Assembly: GCF_018361265.1 (NCBI RefSeq)
Contig: NZ_JAFLNH010000004.1
Span: forward strand, 310,001 to 374,000
Source: Mycobacterium sp. SM1
Lineage (GTDB): Bacteria > Actinomycetota > Actinomycetes > Mycobacteriales > Mycobacteriaceae
Direction of reading: 5' to 3'
Length of the DNA: 64,000 nt
Below, in pieces: positions 25,965 to 33,959 of this stretch (positions are counted from its first letter, which is position 1; each line of letters begins with the position of its first letter). Position numbers and translations under genes: made by a program. Below the pieces are notes generated by a model, which was given only the letters and a program-made list of their open reading frames with translations, was not told the DNA's origin and searched no databases.

Positions 25965-26858
25965 TTATGCGGCCTGCGGTTGGATGGCCGTGATTTTTTC
26001 GTATTCGACGGGTGGCAGCAACCCGGCTGAGCTGTGCCGACGTCGGGTGTTGTAGAACCCGTAGCACCAGGTGGTGATGGCCTCGCGTGGCTGTGCCTTG
26101 GTGGCGAAGTGGTGGCGGGACAGCACCTCGTGTTCGAGGGTGGAAAAGAACGCCTCGCTGGCGGCGTTGTCGAAGCACGACCCGACACGTCCCATCGATT
26201 GGCGCACCCCGAGCTTGCGGCACAGCTTAGTGAAATCATTGGCGGTGTAGGTAGATCCGCGATCAGTGTGAAAGATCACGCCAGCGATCGCTGCGCGCCC
26301 GCCACGTACTGCGACGGCCATCTTGATCGCGTCGCTGGCCAGCTCGGCATCGGGGTGCTCCGACATCGGGCAAGCCAGCAAACGTCGCCCGCACAGGTCC
26401 AAGACCGAAGCCAAATACAGTTTGCCCTCATCGGTGGGGATTTCGGTGATATCACCGCACCACTTACGGTTGGGCGCTGCGGCGGTGGCGTCCCGTTTGA
26501 GCAGGTCGGGGAACTGAGGTGCCTTCTTGTCCTGGCGGGTCAACCCCCTGGGGCGCTTAGGCTTGCGCCCGGCCAGCCCGTGCCGGCGCATCGAGTCGGC
26601 CACCGTGTTCACGCTGACCTTCCAGCCTTCAGCGAGCAGGTCGGCGTGGATCCGCGGCGAGCCGTAGGTGCGCTGGGAGCGCTCGAACAGCTCCGCCACT
26701 CGCGCATCCCGCTGCGCGCGGCGTCGCTGCCGCTCAGTGGGCTCGCGGTCCAGCCACTTATAGAACCAGCAAACGCTGACCCCCAAAAGCGCGCAGCACA
26801 CCGTGTGTGGCACCCGATGCACGGTCCTCTGGTCGGCGATAAAGCGGGCCACACTCAC
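25965..26858 (-). CDS. IS3-family transposase OrfB, 297 aa
   Basis: Complete rve-type transposase. HTH_21 region RTYGSPRIHADLLAEGWKVS, then the integrase core with Asp in NRKWCGDITEIPTDEGKLY, Asp in GVIFHTDRGSTYTANDFTK, and Glu in FDNAASEAFFSTLEHEVLSR. The C-terminus is NTRRRHSSAGLLPPVEYEKI. Overlaps orfA by four bases (ATGA). Likely functional. Confidence 0.9.
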   Translation of the reverse strand: MSVARFIADQRTVHRVPHTVCCALLGVSVCWFYKWLDREPTERQRRRAQRDARVAELFERSQRTYGSPRIHADLLAEGWKVSVNTVADSMRRHGLAGRKPKRPRGLTRQDKKAPQFPDLLKRDATAAAPNRKWCGDITEIPTDEGKLYLASVLDLCGRRLLACPMSEHPDAELASDAIKMAVAVRGGRAAIAGVIFHTDRGSTYTANDFTKLCRKLGVRQSMGRVGSCFDNAASEAFFSTLEHEVLSRHHFATKAQPREAITTWCYGFYNTRRRHSSAGLLPPVEYEKITAIQPQAA

Positions 26859-27145
26859 CTCGTCGCCTCCTTGACCCAGCCGACCACGGATCGCTTGAGC
26901 ACATCACGCTTCATGCGCAGCTCGGCGACCTCGGCGCGCAGCCGCTTCAACTCGGCGATATCACCGGTGGAAAGCCCCTGGGCGCCTTCCCGTTCAGCAC
27001 GATCTTTGGCAACCCAATTACCCAGGGTGCCCGGATGGATCCCGAGGTCTCGGGCCACCTGCGCGATCGGCTTACCGGTATCCCGGACTATCCGTACCGC
27101 TCCCTCCCGAAACTCCCGGTCGAACTTCCTGCGCGTCTTTGACAT
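26855..27145 (-). CDS. IS3-family OrfA, 96 aa
   Basis: HTH_Tnp_1 protein, starting MSKTRRKFDREFREGAVRIV. The helix-turn-helix is IAQVARDLGIHPGTLGNWVA, followed by a coiled coil ELKRLRAEVAELRMKRDVLK. It precedes and overlaps OrfB in the nested element. Confidence 0.9.
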   Translation of the reverse strand: MSKTRRKFDREFREGAVRIVRDTGKPIAQVARDLGIHPGTLGNWVAKDRAEREGAQGLSTGDIAELKRLRAEVAELRMKRDVLKRSVVGWVKEATR

Positions 27146-28065
27146 GCCCTTACCTCATAGTGCATGCCTCCACACTTTCGGGGGATTTCCCTTTCGACGC
27201 TCTGGGCGCCCAGCGGTGCGCGCAGATCACCCATGTGTCCGCCGATGCGGCGGAGTGGATTGCCGATGTGGTCGCCGAGCGCTGCCCGGGCGCGATCCGC
27301 TGCGCAGATCCGTTTCATGTGGTGGCCTGGGCCACCGAGGCGCTGGATGCCGAGCGGCGCCGGGCCTGGAACGACGCGCGAGCGATCGCGCGCGGCGAGG
27401 CCAAATGGGGCCGTGGTCGGCCCAGCAGGAACACCGCGCCGCGGCCGGGTCATGAACGGGCACGGCGGCTCAAAGCCGCCCGCTATGCACTGTGGAAAAA
27501 CCCCGAAGACCTCACCGAACGCCAAACCGCAAAGCTGGCCTGGATCGCCAGAACTGATACCCGGCTCTACCGCGCATATCTGCTCAAAGAGGGATTGCGC
27601 TATGTGTTTTCGGTCAAGGGCGAGGAAGGCAAGCAGGCCCTGGACCGGTGGATCTCCTGGGCACGGCGCTGCCGCATCCCAGTCTTCGTCGAGCTGGCCG
27701 GCCGAATCGTGCGACACCGCGAAGCCATCGACGCCGCCCTCGACCATGCCCTATCGCAGGGACTGATCGAATCCACCAACACCAAAATCCGACTCCTGAC
27801 CCGGATTGCGTTCGGATTCCGCTCCCCGGAAGCACTCATCGCCCTGGCAATGCTCGCCCTCGGCGGGCACCGACCCGCCCTGCCAGGCCGCGCCAAACAC
27901 CCACGGATCAGTCAGTAGGGCCGTAACTTATAACTTGGTCGAACTGGGCGCCCATCGAGTCCAAAGCATCACCCGTGTACCGCGGCGATCACTTCAACGT
28001 AGGTTCCCGTAGTCACGGTGATCGAGCTGTGCTGGAGGATCCAGCCCCGAGGTCAGCCGTTCTAC

Positions 28066-28206
28066 CTACCGCCGCCGTCCCGGTGGCCTATCTTGTTGCT
28101 CCTGCTGACAGCGCAGGCAGTCGCTACACCGCCGAGACGGCTCGGTTCCCAGCGGTATGACCTGGGCGTGATGGCCACGGTGGCCGCAACATCCACAGAT
28201 CGCCAT
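28066..28206 (-). CDS. Putative small zinc-ribbon protein, 46 aa
   Basis: Begins MAICGCCGHRGHHAQVIP and continues with RRCSDCLRCQQEQQ, giving Cys pairs C4-C7 and C27-C30 typical of a zinc ribbon, with extra His residues. A GGAGAG sequence lies about ten bases before the ATG. It sits alone between the ISL3 element and the AbiE-like pair. No family is recognised; it is short, so chance is possible. Confidence 0.4.
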   Translation of the reverse strand: MAICGCCGHRGHHAQVIPLGTEPSRRCSDCLRCQQEQQDRPPGRRR

Positions 28207-28429
28207 AATAATGACTCTCCAATCCTTGACGGTTCGAGGACACGGGTGTGCTTTCACAACTTCCTGTGCGGAACACCGCCGAATGCAGTGTCAACTCGAG
28301 TGAACTCATCACGTCGCCGTTGGCAGGTGTACGACATGCGCGCTTACCCTTGGGGCGCTTCCACGCTGAGTGACTCTCGATTTACCAGGAGTTATTGCGT
28401 AAAAGGGTCTCGTGCGCGACCATATATGC
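28207..28429. other. Intergenic region upstream of the AbiE-like pair
   Basis: AT-richer stretch (for example 28375-28430, with CATATATGCATG) that should hold the promoter of the antitoxin/nucleotidyltransferase operon and of the divergent small zinc-ribbon gene. No clear operator palindrome was identified by eye. Confidence 0.35.
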
Positions 28430-29149
28430 ATGAGCGAGATGACGACGGTCGCAGGCGCCGCGGTCCTGGGCGTTTCAGCGCGGCAGATCGCGCGGCTCGC
28501 CCGCGCGGGAGAACTCACCGTGACGCGCACGGTCGCCGGCGCACTGCTGCTCGACGGAGCTTCGGTGCACCGGCTGGCTAAGCAGGTCCGCCACAACGGC
28601 CGGCCGTGGACTGCGGCCACAGCGTGGACTGCGCTCGCGTTGCTCTCCGGTGAACGTGTCGATTGGCTGGACAACTCGGCGATGTCGCGGCTGCGTCATC
28701 GGCTGCGTGCCAGTAGTGCTTCCGAGTTGTGCTGGATGACGCGTCGTCGCGCCACAGTGCATCGGATGCAGGGCTGGGGCAAAGACACGGGACTGGTGCA
28801 CTCAGGGGTCAGCGCGTTGCGCGACCAGGCGATGTCCGAGCTGTTCGATCTCACAGCGGTCGAGAGGGGAGCCGACGGCTACGTTCGCGCTCGCGACTTC
28901 GCCGACGTGGTCACAACGCTGGGGCTCGTCGACGACGTCGATGGCGATGTGACCGTGCGAGTGGTGCCTGACGACGCCGGGTACGCCGTCGATCATGTGC
29001 TCACAGCGGCCGTTGCGGTCGACTTGGCCGAGTCCCTGGACACCCGTGAGTCGGCTGCGGGGATGCGCGTCTTGGGGGACTTGCTCGACGCCTTCCGTTC
29101 CAGTGATGCACATGCTCGTCGGCGCACGTCCGGGCGACTGGCCGGATGA
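28430..29149 (+). CDS. AbiEi-like HTH antitoxin, 239 aa
   Basis: Begins MSEMTTVAGAAVLGVSARQI; the first 60 residues form a winged-helix-like unit (GVSARQIARLARAGELTVTR, then VAGALLLDGASVHRLAKQ). The rest is alpha/beta with no catalytic motif, ending SGRLAG. It is directly followed, with a 4-base overlap, by a nucleotidyltransferase gene. In type IV AbiE systems the first gene is a DNA-binding antitoxin that represses the operon and counteracts the nucleotidyltransferase toxin. Assignment rests on this order and the HTH. A longer start at GTG 28412 is possible. Confidence 0.6.
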   Translation: MSEMTTVAGAAVLGVSARQIARLARAGELTVTRTVAGALLLDGASVHRLAKQVRHNGRPWTAATAWTALALLSGERVDWLDNSAMSRLRHRLRASSASELCWMTRRRATVHRMQGWGKDTGLVHSGVSALRDQAMSELFDLTAVERGADGYVRARDFADVVTTLGLVDDVDGDVTVRVVPDDAGYAVDHVLTAAVAVDLAESLDTRESAAGMRVLGDLLDAFRSSDAHARRRTSGRLAG

Positions 29150-29904
29150 CCTCGGAGGCCGACGGTCGGCCGGTCTGGCAGGTGAATGCCCCTGTGGGCG
29201 GATGGCCGCCGCCATGGCCGCAGCTCGTTGAGATCGTGCAGGCCATCCCGCACACCCAGTGGACGTTGGTCGGTGGATTGATGGTGCAGCTGCACGCCGC
29301 GTACGCGGGATTGCAGCTCACCCGGCCTACTCGCGACGTGGACATGGTCCTGCACATCGAGACCGGCGCGGCCACCTTCGGCGGTGTCCGGCACGAGTTG
29401 GAACGACTCGGCTACGCGCTGCGCGAACCGGTCGATGACGGGCCGGTACACCGATTCATTCGCGGCCCTCGCGATACCGAGACCGTCGACGTCATGGTTG
29501 CCGACCATCTCTCGCCGAAGCGGCATCCCAAGGTGCTCGGCCGAAAGGTATTCGCGGTCCCCGGCGGCACCTCAGCTCTGCGCAAGACGGTGAACTGTGA
29601 GGTGAATACCGGCGAGGACGTCGTCGTGCTCAGCATTCCCGACGTCCTCGGGGCGCTGGTACTCAAAGGCGCGGCGTACATGGAGGACTCCCGCGACCGG
29701 GGACGCCATCTTGACGATGCGGCGGTGCTGGCGTGCGCGGCGACCGATCCGGTTGGTGACCGTGCCCGGATGATCGGCAACGACCGCAGACGCATCTGGG
29801 CGTTGTGGACGGTGCTGCAAGATCTCGACCACCAATCATGGATCTCCACCGGGACAAACTCCCGACGAGGCCACGGCGCACTGCGGGTGCTGGTCGGCGG
29901 CTGA
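29146..29904 (+). CDS. AbiEii/MenT-like nucleotidyltransferase, 252 aa
   Basis: Polymerase-beta-type nucleotidyltransferase fold. The GG motif lies in WTLVGGLMVQLHAAY and the metal-binding Asp pair in LTRPTRDVDMVLHIE. KTVNCEVNTGEDVVVLSIPD contributes the later strand, and VLGALVLKGAAYMEDSRDRG corresponds to the conserved Lys helix. In AbiEii/MenT toxins such proteins add nucleotides to tRNA. Its start overlaps the antitoxin-like gene (ATGA). Located next to attR, it may stabilise the island. Substrate not determinable here. Confidence 0.7.
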   Translation: MTSEADGRPVWQVNAPVGGWPPPWPQLVEIVQAIPHTQWTLVGGLMVQLHAAYAGLQLTRPTRDVDMVLHIETGAATFGGVRHELERLGYALREPVDDGPVHRFIRGPRDTETVDVMVADHLSPKRHPKVLGRKVFAVPGGTSALRKTVNCEVNTGEDVVVLSIPDVLGALVLKGAAYMEDSRDRGRHLDDAAVLACAATDPVGDRARMIGNDRRRIWALWTVLQDLDHQSWISTGTNSRRGHGALRVLVGG

Positions 29905-29953
29905 CGATCGAGTCAGCCATCCCTGCGGGTCGTCTTCGCGCCCACGGCTCGCC

Positions 29954-29975
29954 AGTGTCCCTTTAGTGTCCCAAG
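29954..29975. promoter_or_regulatory. Putative integrase arm-type repeats, right end of island
   Basis: AGTGTCCCTTT at 29954-29964 followed by AGTGTCCCAAG at 29965-29975, an 11-bp direct repeat matching the pair at positions 1-20. They lie about 100 bp inside the tRNA-like core, a usual distance for arm sites. Inferred role: integrase binding on the right arm. Confidence 0.45.
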
Positions 29976-30078
29976 GCGGCACGAAACGGCGTTCACTCAC
30001 TGAGACGCTGGCGACAAAACGAACAGCCTGACCTGCACCGATGAGACGCATTCGCACACCAGTCGACCGTTTACGCTT

Positions 30079-30125
30079 CTTTTACACACCAGCGGTCGGC
30101 GGTTCGATCCCGTCCGCGCCCGCCA
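30079..30125 (+). other. attR: partial 3' copy of a tRNA-Val(UAC)-like gene
   Basis: From the anticodon loop onward the sequence is tRNA-like: loop TTTACAC (anticodon TAC), stem strand ACCAG, a T-arm GGCGG-TTCGATC-CCGTC, acceptor strand CGCGCCC, discriminator G and CCA. The bases before it (ACGCTTCT) cannot pair with the anticodon stem, and no D-arm or 5' acceptor strand is present, so this is not a functional tRNA. This is the expected scar where an element integrates into the 3' half of a tRNA gene. Core genes start immediately to the right. Confidence 0.75.
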
Positions 30126-30197
30126 GCACACCGGGTGCACGTCTCGCGCCACGACGACGGCGCCCCGCGATGTGGCCCGAAGCCGCTATCGGCGATT

Positions 30198-31340
30198 ATG
30201 AACGGCATGTCCGAGGTCAGGCCGTTTCGGATCGACGTCCCCGATGAAGTGCTCGCCGATTTGCGATCACGTCTGGCGCGTACCCGCTGGCCCGACGCCG
30301 AGTGTGTGGACGATTGGAGCCAGGGTGTGCCGCTGGGCTATATCCGCCAGCTGGCCGCATATTGGGCCGACGGATATGACTGGCGGGCCCGCGAGGCCGC
30401 GCTGAACCGATTCGATCAGTTCATCACCGAAATTGACGGGTTGGACATCCATTTCATCCACCAGCGCTCGCCGCATCAGAACGCCTTTCCGCTGCTGATC
30501 ACCCACGGCTGGCCCGGCTCAATAGTGGAGTTTCACAAAGTGATCGAGCCGCTGACCGATCCGACCGCCCACGGTGGCCGGGCCGAAGATGCCTTCCACG
30601 TCATCTGCCCATCGCTACCCGGGTTCGGCTTCTCGGGAAAGCCTACCCGCACCGGGTGGGGCGTGGAAAAGATCGCGCAGGCCTGGGAAACACTCATGGC
30701 GCGCCTGGGCTACCAGCGTTACGGCGCCCAGGGCGGCGACTGGGGCGCCGCCGTGACCACCCAGATTGGCCGCAACCGCGGCCGCTGCGCGGCCATCCAT
30801 CTCAACATGCCGCTCGCTCTCCCCCCCACCGGGGGTATTGCCAACCCGACCGCGGAAGAGCGGCACGCCCTGGCCGCGTGGGCGCACCACCGCCGTTGGG
30901 GCACGGGCTATTCCAAGCAGCAATCCACGCGACCGCAGACCTTGGGCTACGGGCTGGTCGATTCCCCGGTGGGACAGCTGGCGTGGATCATCGAGAAATT
31001 CTGGGCGTGGACGGACTGCGACGGAAACCCGGAGAACGTCCTGAGCCGCGATGAGCTGCTGGACAACGTGATGATGTACTGGGTGACCGGTAGCGGCGCC
31101 TCGTCGGCTCGCCTGTACTGGGAGAGCATCAGCAGCTTCGCCACGACGGGGCGGGTCGAGTTGCCGACCGGTGTGGCGGCGTTTCCCAAGGAGATCCTGC
31201 CCGCGCCGCGGCGCTGGTGCGAGCCGAACTACCACATCACCCACTGGACGGCCATGCCCCGCGGCGGACACTTCGCCGCATTCGAACAACCGGACTTGTT
31301 CGTCGAGGACGTCCGGGCATTTTTCGCGACTCTGAGGTGA
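30198..31340 (+). CDS. Epoxide hydrolase family alpha/beta hydrolase
   Basis: Begins with the epoxide hydrolase N-terminal domain (VRPFRIDVPDEVLADLRSRL, WPDAE). The hydrolase core has the HGWPGS oxyanion loop in LLITHGWPGSIVEF, and the nucleophile elbow GGDWGAAVT with Asp as nucleophile. The lid Tyr region follows, and the catalytic His is in MPRGGHFAAFEQPDLFVEDV. About 380 aa, as usual for this family. ATG at 30198 chosen; MSEV at 30207 is an alternative. Stop overlaps the cobD start (GTGA). Physiological substrate unknown; detoxification of epoxides is the family role. Confidence 0.88.
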   Translation: MNGMSEVRPFRIDVPDEVLADLRSRLARTRWPDAECVDDWSQGVPLGYIRQLAAYWADGYDWRAREAALNRFDQFITEIDGLDIHFIHQRSPHQNAFPLLITHGWPGSIVEFHKVIEPLTDPTAHGGRAEDAFHVICPSLPGFGFSGKPTRTGWGVEKIAQAWETLMARLGYQRYGAQGGDWGAAVTTQIGRNRGRCAAIHLNMPLALPPTGGIANPTAEERHALAAWAHHRRWGTGYSKQQSTRPQTLGYGLVDSPVGQLAWIIEKFWAWTDCDGNPENVLSRDELLDNVMMYWVTGSGASSARLYWESISSFATTGRVELPTGVAAFPKEILPAPRRWCEPNYHITHWTAMPRGGHFAAFEQPDLFVEDVRAFFATLR

Positions 31341-32317
31341 GGGTCGTCCTGTGGGGGCGTGCACGACGGGAATGGGCCGGCGGTGCGCTGGCGGGCTATC
31401 TGGCCGATGTGCTGCTCGGCGACCCGCGGCGAGGTCATCCGGTCGCGATGTTCGGCCGTGCGGCCGCGACCCTGGAGAGGGTCACCTACCGCGACAGCAG
31501 GATTGCTGGCGCCGGGCACGTGGGTGTGCTGGTCGGTGCGCTGGGGCTGGCGGGCGCGGCGCTGCAGCGGGGATGCGGGCGGCGTGGCCGGCGGTGGTCG
31601 ATCGCCGCGACGGCCACCGCTACCTGGATAGCGCTGGGCGGAACGTCTCTGGCACGCACCGGCCGCCGGATGGCCGACCTGCTGGACGGCGGCGATCTCG
31701 AGGCCGCGCGACGGCTGCTGCCCTCGCTATGCGGGCGCGACCCCGCCGTCCTGGACGCCACGGGGCTGACCCGCGCCGCGCTGGAGTCGGTCGCGGAGAA
31801 CACGTCGGACGCGGTGGTGGCGCCGCTGCTGTGGGCGGCGGCGGGGGGCACGCCCGCGGTGCTGGCCTACCGCGGCATCAACACCCTGGACTCGATGATT
31901 GGGCATCGCTCACCGCGCTATAGGCGATTCGGTTGGGCCGCCGCACGACTAGATGACCTGGCCGGCTATGTTCCGGCCCGGGTTGCCGGTGCGCTGGCGG
32001 CGCTGTGCGCACCCCTCGTCGGAGGCTCACCGGCAGGCGCGGTGCGGGCCTGGCACCGCGATGCCGCACGGCATCCCAGCCCCAACGCCGGAGTTCTCGA
32101 GGCGGCGTTTGCCGGGGCGCTGGGTGTGCGGCTGGGCGGACCCACGCAGTACCACCACCAACTGGAGATCCGGCCCGTGCTGGGCGAGGGCCGGGACCCG
32201 CGGGTGGCCGATCTGCGGCGTGCGGTGCTGCTGTCGCAGGTGGTGCAGGCGGCCGCGGCGGCGGGGTGGTTCAGCGTCGTCGGCCGTAGCGATCGGCGAG
32301 CTTCTCCTCGACGGTGA
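31337..32317 (+). CDS. cobD: Adenosylcobinamide-phosphate synthase CobD/CbiB
   Basis: Membrane enzyme that attaches aminopropanol (or its phosphate) to adenosylcobyric acid in cobalamin synthesis. Motifs: LAGYLADVLLGDPRRGHPVA near the N-terminus, LESVAENTSDAVVAPLLWAA, LAYRGINTLDSMIGHRSPRY and GGPTQYHHQLEIRP, all typical of CbiB. Several hydrophobic helices. GTG start coupled to the hydrolase gene. The 3' end overlaps convergently with SURF1 by about 47 bases. Homologue of Rv2236c. Confidence 0.93.
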   Translation: MRVVLWGRARREWAGGALAGYLADVLLGDPRRGHPVAMFGRAAATLERVTYRDSRIAGAGHVGVLVGALGLAGAALQRGCGRRGRRWSIAATATATWIALGGTSLARTGRRMADLLDGGDLEAARRLLPSLCGRDPAVLDATGLTRAALESVAENTSDAVVAPLLWAAAGGTPAVLAYRGINTLDSMIGHRSPRYRRFGWAAARLDDLAGYVPARVAGALAALCAPLVGGSPAGAVRAWHRDAARHPSPNAGVLEAAFAGALGVRLGGPTQYHHQLEIRPVLGEGRDPRVADLRRAVLLSQVVQAAAAAGWFSVVGRSDRRASPRR

Positions 32318-33104
32318 TCGCGGGCGGCGCCGCCTCGTGCGGAGTCTTGCCCGCCCGCTCCCGATGGCGGGCACGGAGCTCGGCGAACACGAAATAGCCC
32401 AATCCGATCGGCGCGAGGATGCCGAACGCGATCCACTGGATGCCATATGAGAGAAACGGCCCGGCGTCCAGGCGCGGCACGCCGATCACGCCCAGTCCAC
32501 CGGGTTGGCTGTCGGCCAGCTGCAGATAAGACCCGGCGAGCGGCACCTTGGTCAGTGCCGAGATCTGCCCAGCGTTGATCGAATACACCTGTTGAACACC
32601 GTCTTTGAAGAACGGGTCCTTGCCCCGCACGGGCGGCTCAGAGTCTCGAAGCCGCGCTGTGATGGTGACGGTCTGGGTCGGCGGCGGCGGGATCGGCGGC
32701 ACCCGTGAGCCGTCCACAGGCCGCACGTACCCCCGGTCGACCAGGACCGTCGGGCCGGCGTCGACGGCGAAGGGGGTGAGCACCTCGAACGCCGGCGCCC
32801 CGTCGGCGACCCGCAGGCGGGCCAGCACCTGCGCTTCGGGCAAATAATGCCCGGTAGCGGTCACACGGCGCCACTGGGCCTCGGGAGCTGACGAATCCTG
32901 CTGTGGTAGAAGTGTTATCACCGGCACCGGTGCGACTTCCAGGGCATGCTCGATTTGCTGGTTCTGCCGTGAGGTCTTGGTGTGCTTTCCCAGCTGCCAG
33001 GGCGCCAGCACGGTAAGACACAGGTAGGTGAACGCGATCACCACCAGGGCCAGCGCCAGCCAGCCGGGCCGCAGCAGAAACGCCAGGCGGCGCATCAGCG
33101 ACAC
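32271..33104 (-). CDS. SURF1-family protein
   Basis: Membrane protein linked to cytochrome c oxidase assembly. N-terminal helix RPGWLALALVVIAFTYLCLT and C-terminal helix YGIQWIAFGILAPIGLGYFV flank an extracytoplasmic domain, the standard SURF1 topology. Conserved stretches: WQLGKHTKTSRQNQQIEHAL and VLVDRGYVRP. GTG start at 33104 overlaps the decayed ptpA frame. Homologue of Rv2235. Confidence 0.9.
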   Translation of the reverse strand: MSLMRRLAFLLRPGWLALALVVIAFTYLCLTVLAPWQLGKHTKTSRQNQQIEHALEVAPVPVITLLPQQDSSAPEAQWRRVTATGHYLPEAQVLARLRVADGAPAFEVLTPFAVDAGPTVLVDRGYVRPVDGSRVPPIPPPPTQTVTITARLRDSEPPVRGKDPFFKDGVQQVYSINAGQISALTKVPLAGSYLQLADSQPGGLGVIGVPRLDAGPFLSYGIQWIAFGILAPIGLGYFVFAELRARHRERAGKTPHEAAPPAITVEEKLADRYGRRR

Positions 33105-33298
33105 CCGTTCTGGATGCGGGGGCCGCGCAACACCCCGACGGCCGGCCCGTCGGCCCGGCGGGCGAGGAGCATCTCGGACGTCGGCGAGCCGCAGATGTTG
33201 GCGGCGCCGGCGAACGCGATGTGCGGCCGGGGCCCGGCCCCGCGACGATGCGGGCCCGTCAGAGCCTGGGAGGGAGTTGGGCGCTCGGGGTCACACAC
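33095..33298 (-). pseudogene. ptpA: Remnant of ptpA (low-molecular-weight tyrosine phosphatase)
   Basis: A 67-codon minus-strand frame occupies the place of ptpA between ptkA and SURF1. It contains RPHIAFAGAANICGSPTSEM, alignable with the PtpA P-loop FVCTGNICRSPMAEKM. The nucleophilic Cys is Gly and the P-loop Arg is Gly. A short further match (GVLRG) follows, but most of the protein, including the catalytic Asp loop, is absent; the normal length is about 163 aa. It cannot be an active phosphatase. An unrelated short ORF is possible but less likely given the position. Confidence 0.6.
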
Positions 33299-33959
33299 CG
33301 AGCGCCTCCCGCAGCTCGGCGACCGTCGCGGCGCGGCGCACCCCGATACCGCCGTCGGGGAAATCGGCCTGCCCGTAGCCCCAGCCGACCACCACGGTGT
33401 CGATGCCGTGGGCGGCCGCGCCTTCGACGTCGTGGGCGCGGTCGCCGACCATCAGCACCCGCTCGGGCAGCGGCTGCAGTTGCGCGAGCGCATGGGCCAG
33501 CACCTCGGCCTTGCTGCTGCGCGCGCCGTCCGCGCCGGCCCCGGCGACGACCTCGAAATGGCCATCAAGGCCGAAATGGGCCAAAATGCGCCGTGCGGTC
33601 GGCTCCGCCTTGGAGGTGGCCACCGCGAGGCGGACACCGGCGGCCCGCAGATCCGCCAGCAGTGGCGCGATCCCGTCGAACAGCTTGCTCATCGCCCAGC
33701 CGCGGGTGCTGTAGTCGGCCCGGTAGGCCGCGCTCGCGGCCTCGGTGCGCTCCCCGAGCCCCATGGCGGCCAGGGTGCGGTGCATGGGCGGGCCGACGAC
33801 GCGGGCCGCCAGGTCGCCCTCGGGCAGGGAGGCCCCGACCTGGCTCAAGGCGTGGCCGAAGCTGGCGAGAATCCCTTCCGCCGAGTCGGTCAGGGTGCCG
33901 TCGAGGTCAAAGATCACCAGCCCCGGGCGGCCGTTCCCGGCGGAAAGTGGTGTTGTCAC
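33291..33959 (-). CDS. ptkA: HAD-superfamily protein, PtkA-like tyrosine kinase homologue
   Basis: HAD fold with motif I GLVIFDLDGTLTDS, motif II VRLAVATSKAEP, a conserved Lys in ARSSKAEVLAHAL, and motif III VLMVGDRAHDVEGAAAHGID. The class I cap lies between motifs I and II. Start taken at GTG 33959 after GAGGA; an upstream TTG at 34007 is possible. In M. tuberculosis the protein at this locus (Rv2232) is described as the tyrosine kinase of PtpA. Sequence alone would also fit a phosphoglycolate-phosphatase-like hydrolase. Its usual partner ptpA is decayed here. Confidence 0.8.
   Translation of the reverse strand: MTTPLSAGNGRPGLVIFDLDGTLTDSAEGILASFGHALSQVGASLPEGDLAARVVGPPMHRTLAAMGLGERTEAASAAYRADYSTRGWAMSKLFDGIAPLLADLRAAGVRLAVATSKAEPTARRILAHFGLDGHFEVVAGAGADGARSSKAEVLAHALAQLQPLPERVLMVGDRAHDVEGAAAHGIDTVVVGWGYGQADFPDGGIGVRRAATVAELREALGV

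Larger units (their letters stand above)
25935..27191 (-). mobile_element. IS3-family element nested in the ISL3 element, 1257 bp, intact
   Basis: Ends GGGTTTCCCCTGAAAACGTG and, on the other strand, GGGAAATCCCCCGAAAGTGT form inverted repeats. Trinucleotide TTT on both sides fits the 3-bp target duplication of IS3 elements. It carries complete orfA and orfB. Confidence 0.85.
25315..27918 (+). pseudogene. ISL3-family transposase, frameshifted and split by IS3
   Basis: N-terminal zinc-finger region: MRNVRLWRALLGVDQRTVIE with CGRCGRRAPWYDRGEGRRRW. Frame changes near 25535, then NCPAHGPTVVAVPWARHHAG and RIGIDEISYKRHHKYLTVVV (catalytic Asp region), reaching KTLRRFF at 25934. The IS3 element follows. 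Coding resumes at 27192 with ALGAQRCAQITHVSADAAEW, CADPFHVVAWATEALDAERR and the conserved C-terminus GLIESTNTKIRLLTRIAFGF. One DDE transposase is recognisable, but both the frameshift and the insertion disable it. Confidence 0.85.
25190..27944 (+). mobile_element. ISL3-family element carrying a nested IS3 element
   Basis: Outer ends carry matching inverted repeats: GTTCGACTAAATTTT at the left and, on the opposite strand, GTTCGACCAAGTTAT at the right. Without the nested IS3 it is about 1.5 kb, the usual ISL3 size. No 8-bp target duplication is evident. It contains an interrupted transposase gene. Confidence 0.75.

Noticed and set aside
30079..30125. A functional tRNA-Val gene
   Set aside because: Only the part from the anticodon loop onward is present; the 5' half cannot pair and there is no D-arm. 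It is an attachment scar.
1..30125. A prophage
   Set aside because: Integrase and excisionase are present, but no capsid, terminase, portal, tail or lysis genes are seen; the content is IS elements, an exporter operon and a TA-like pair.
31217..31336. Upstream extension of cobD
   Set aside because: It overlaps the end of the epoxide hydrolase in another frame and lacks CobD features; the GTGA overlap at 31337 is the natural start.
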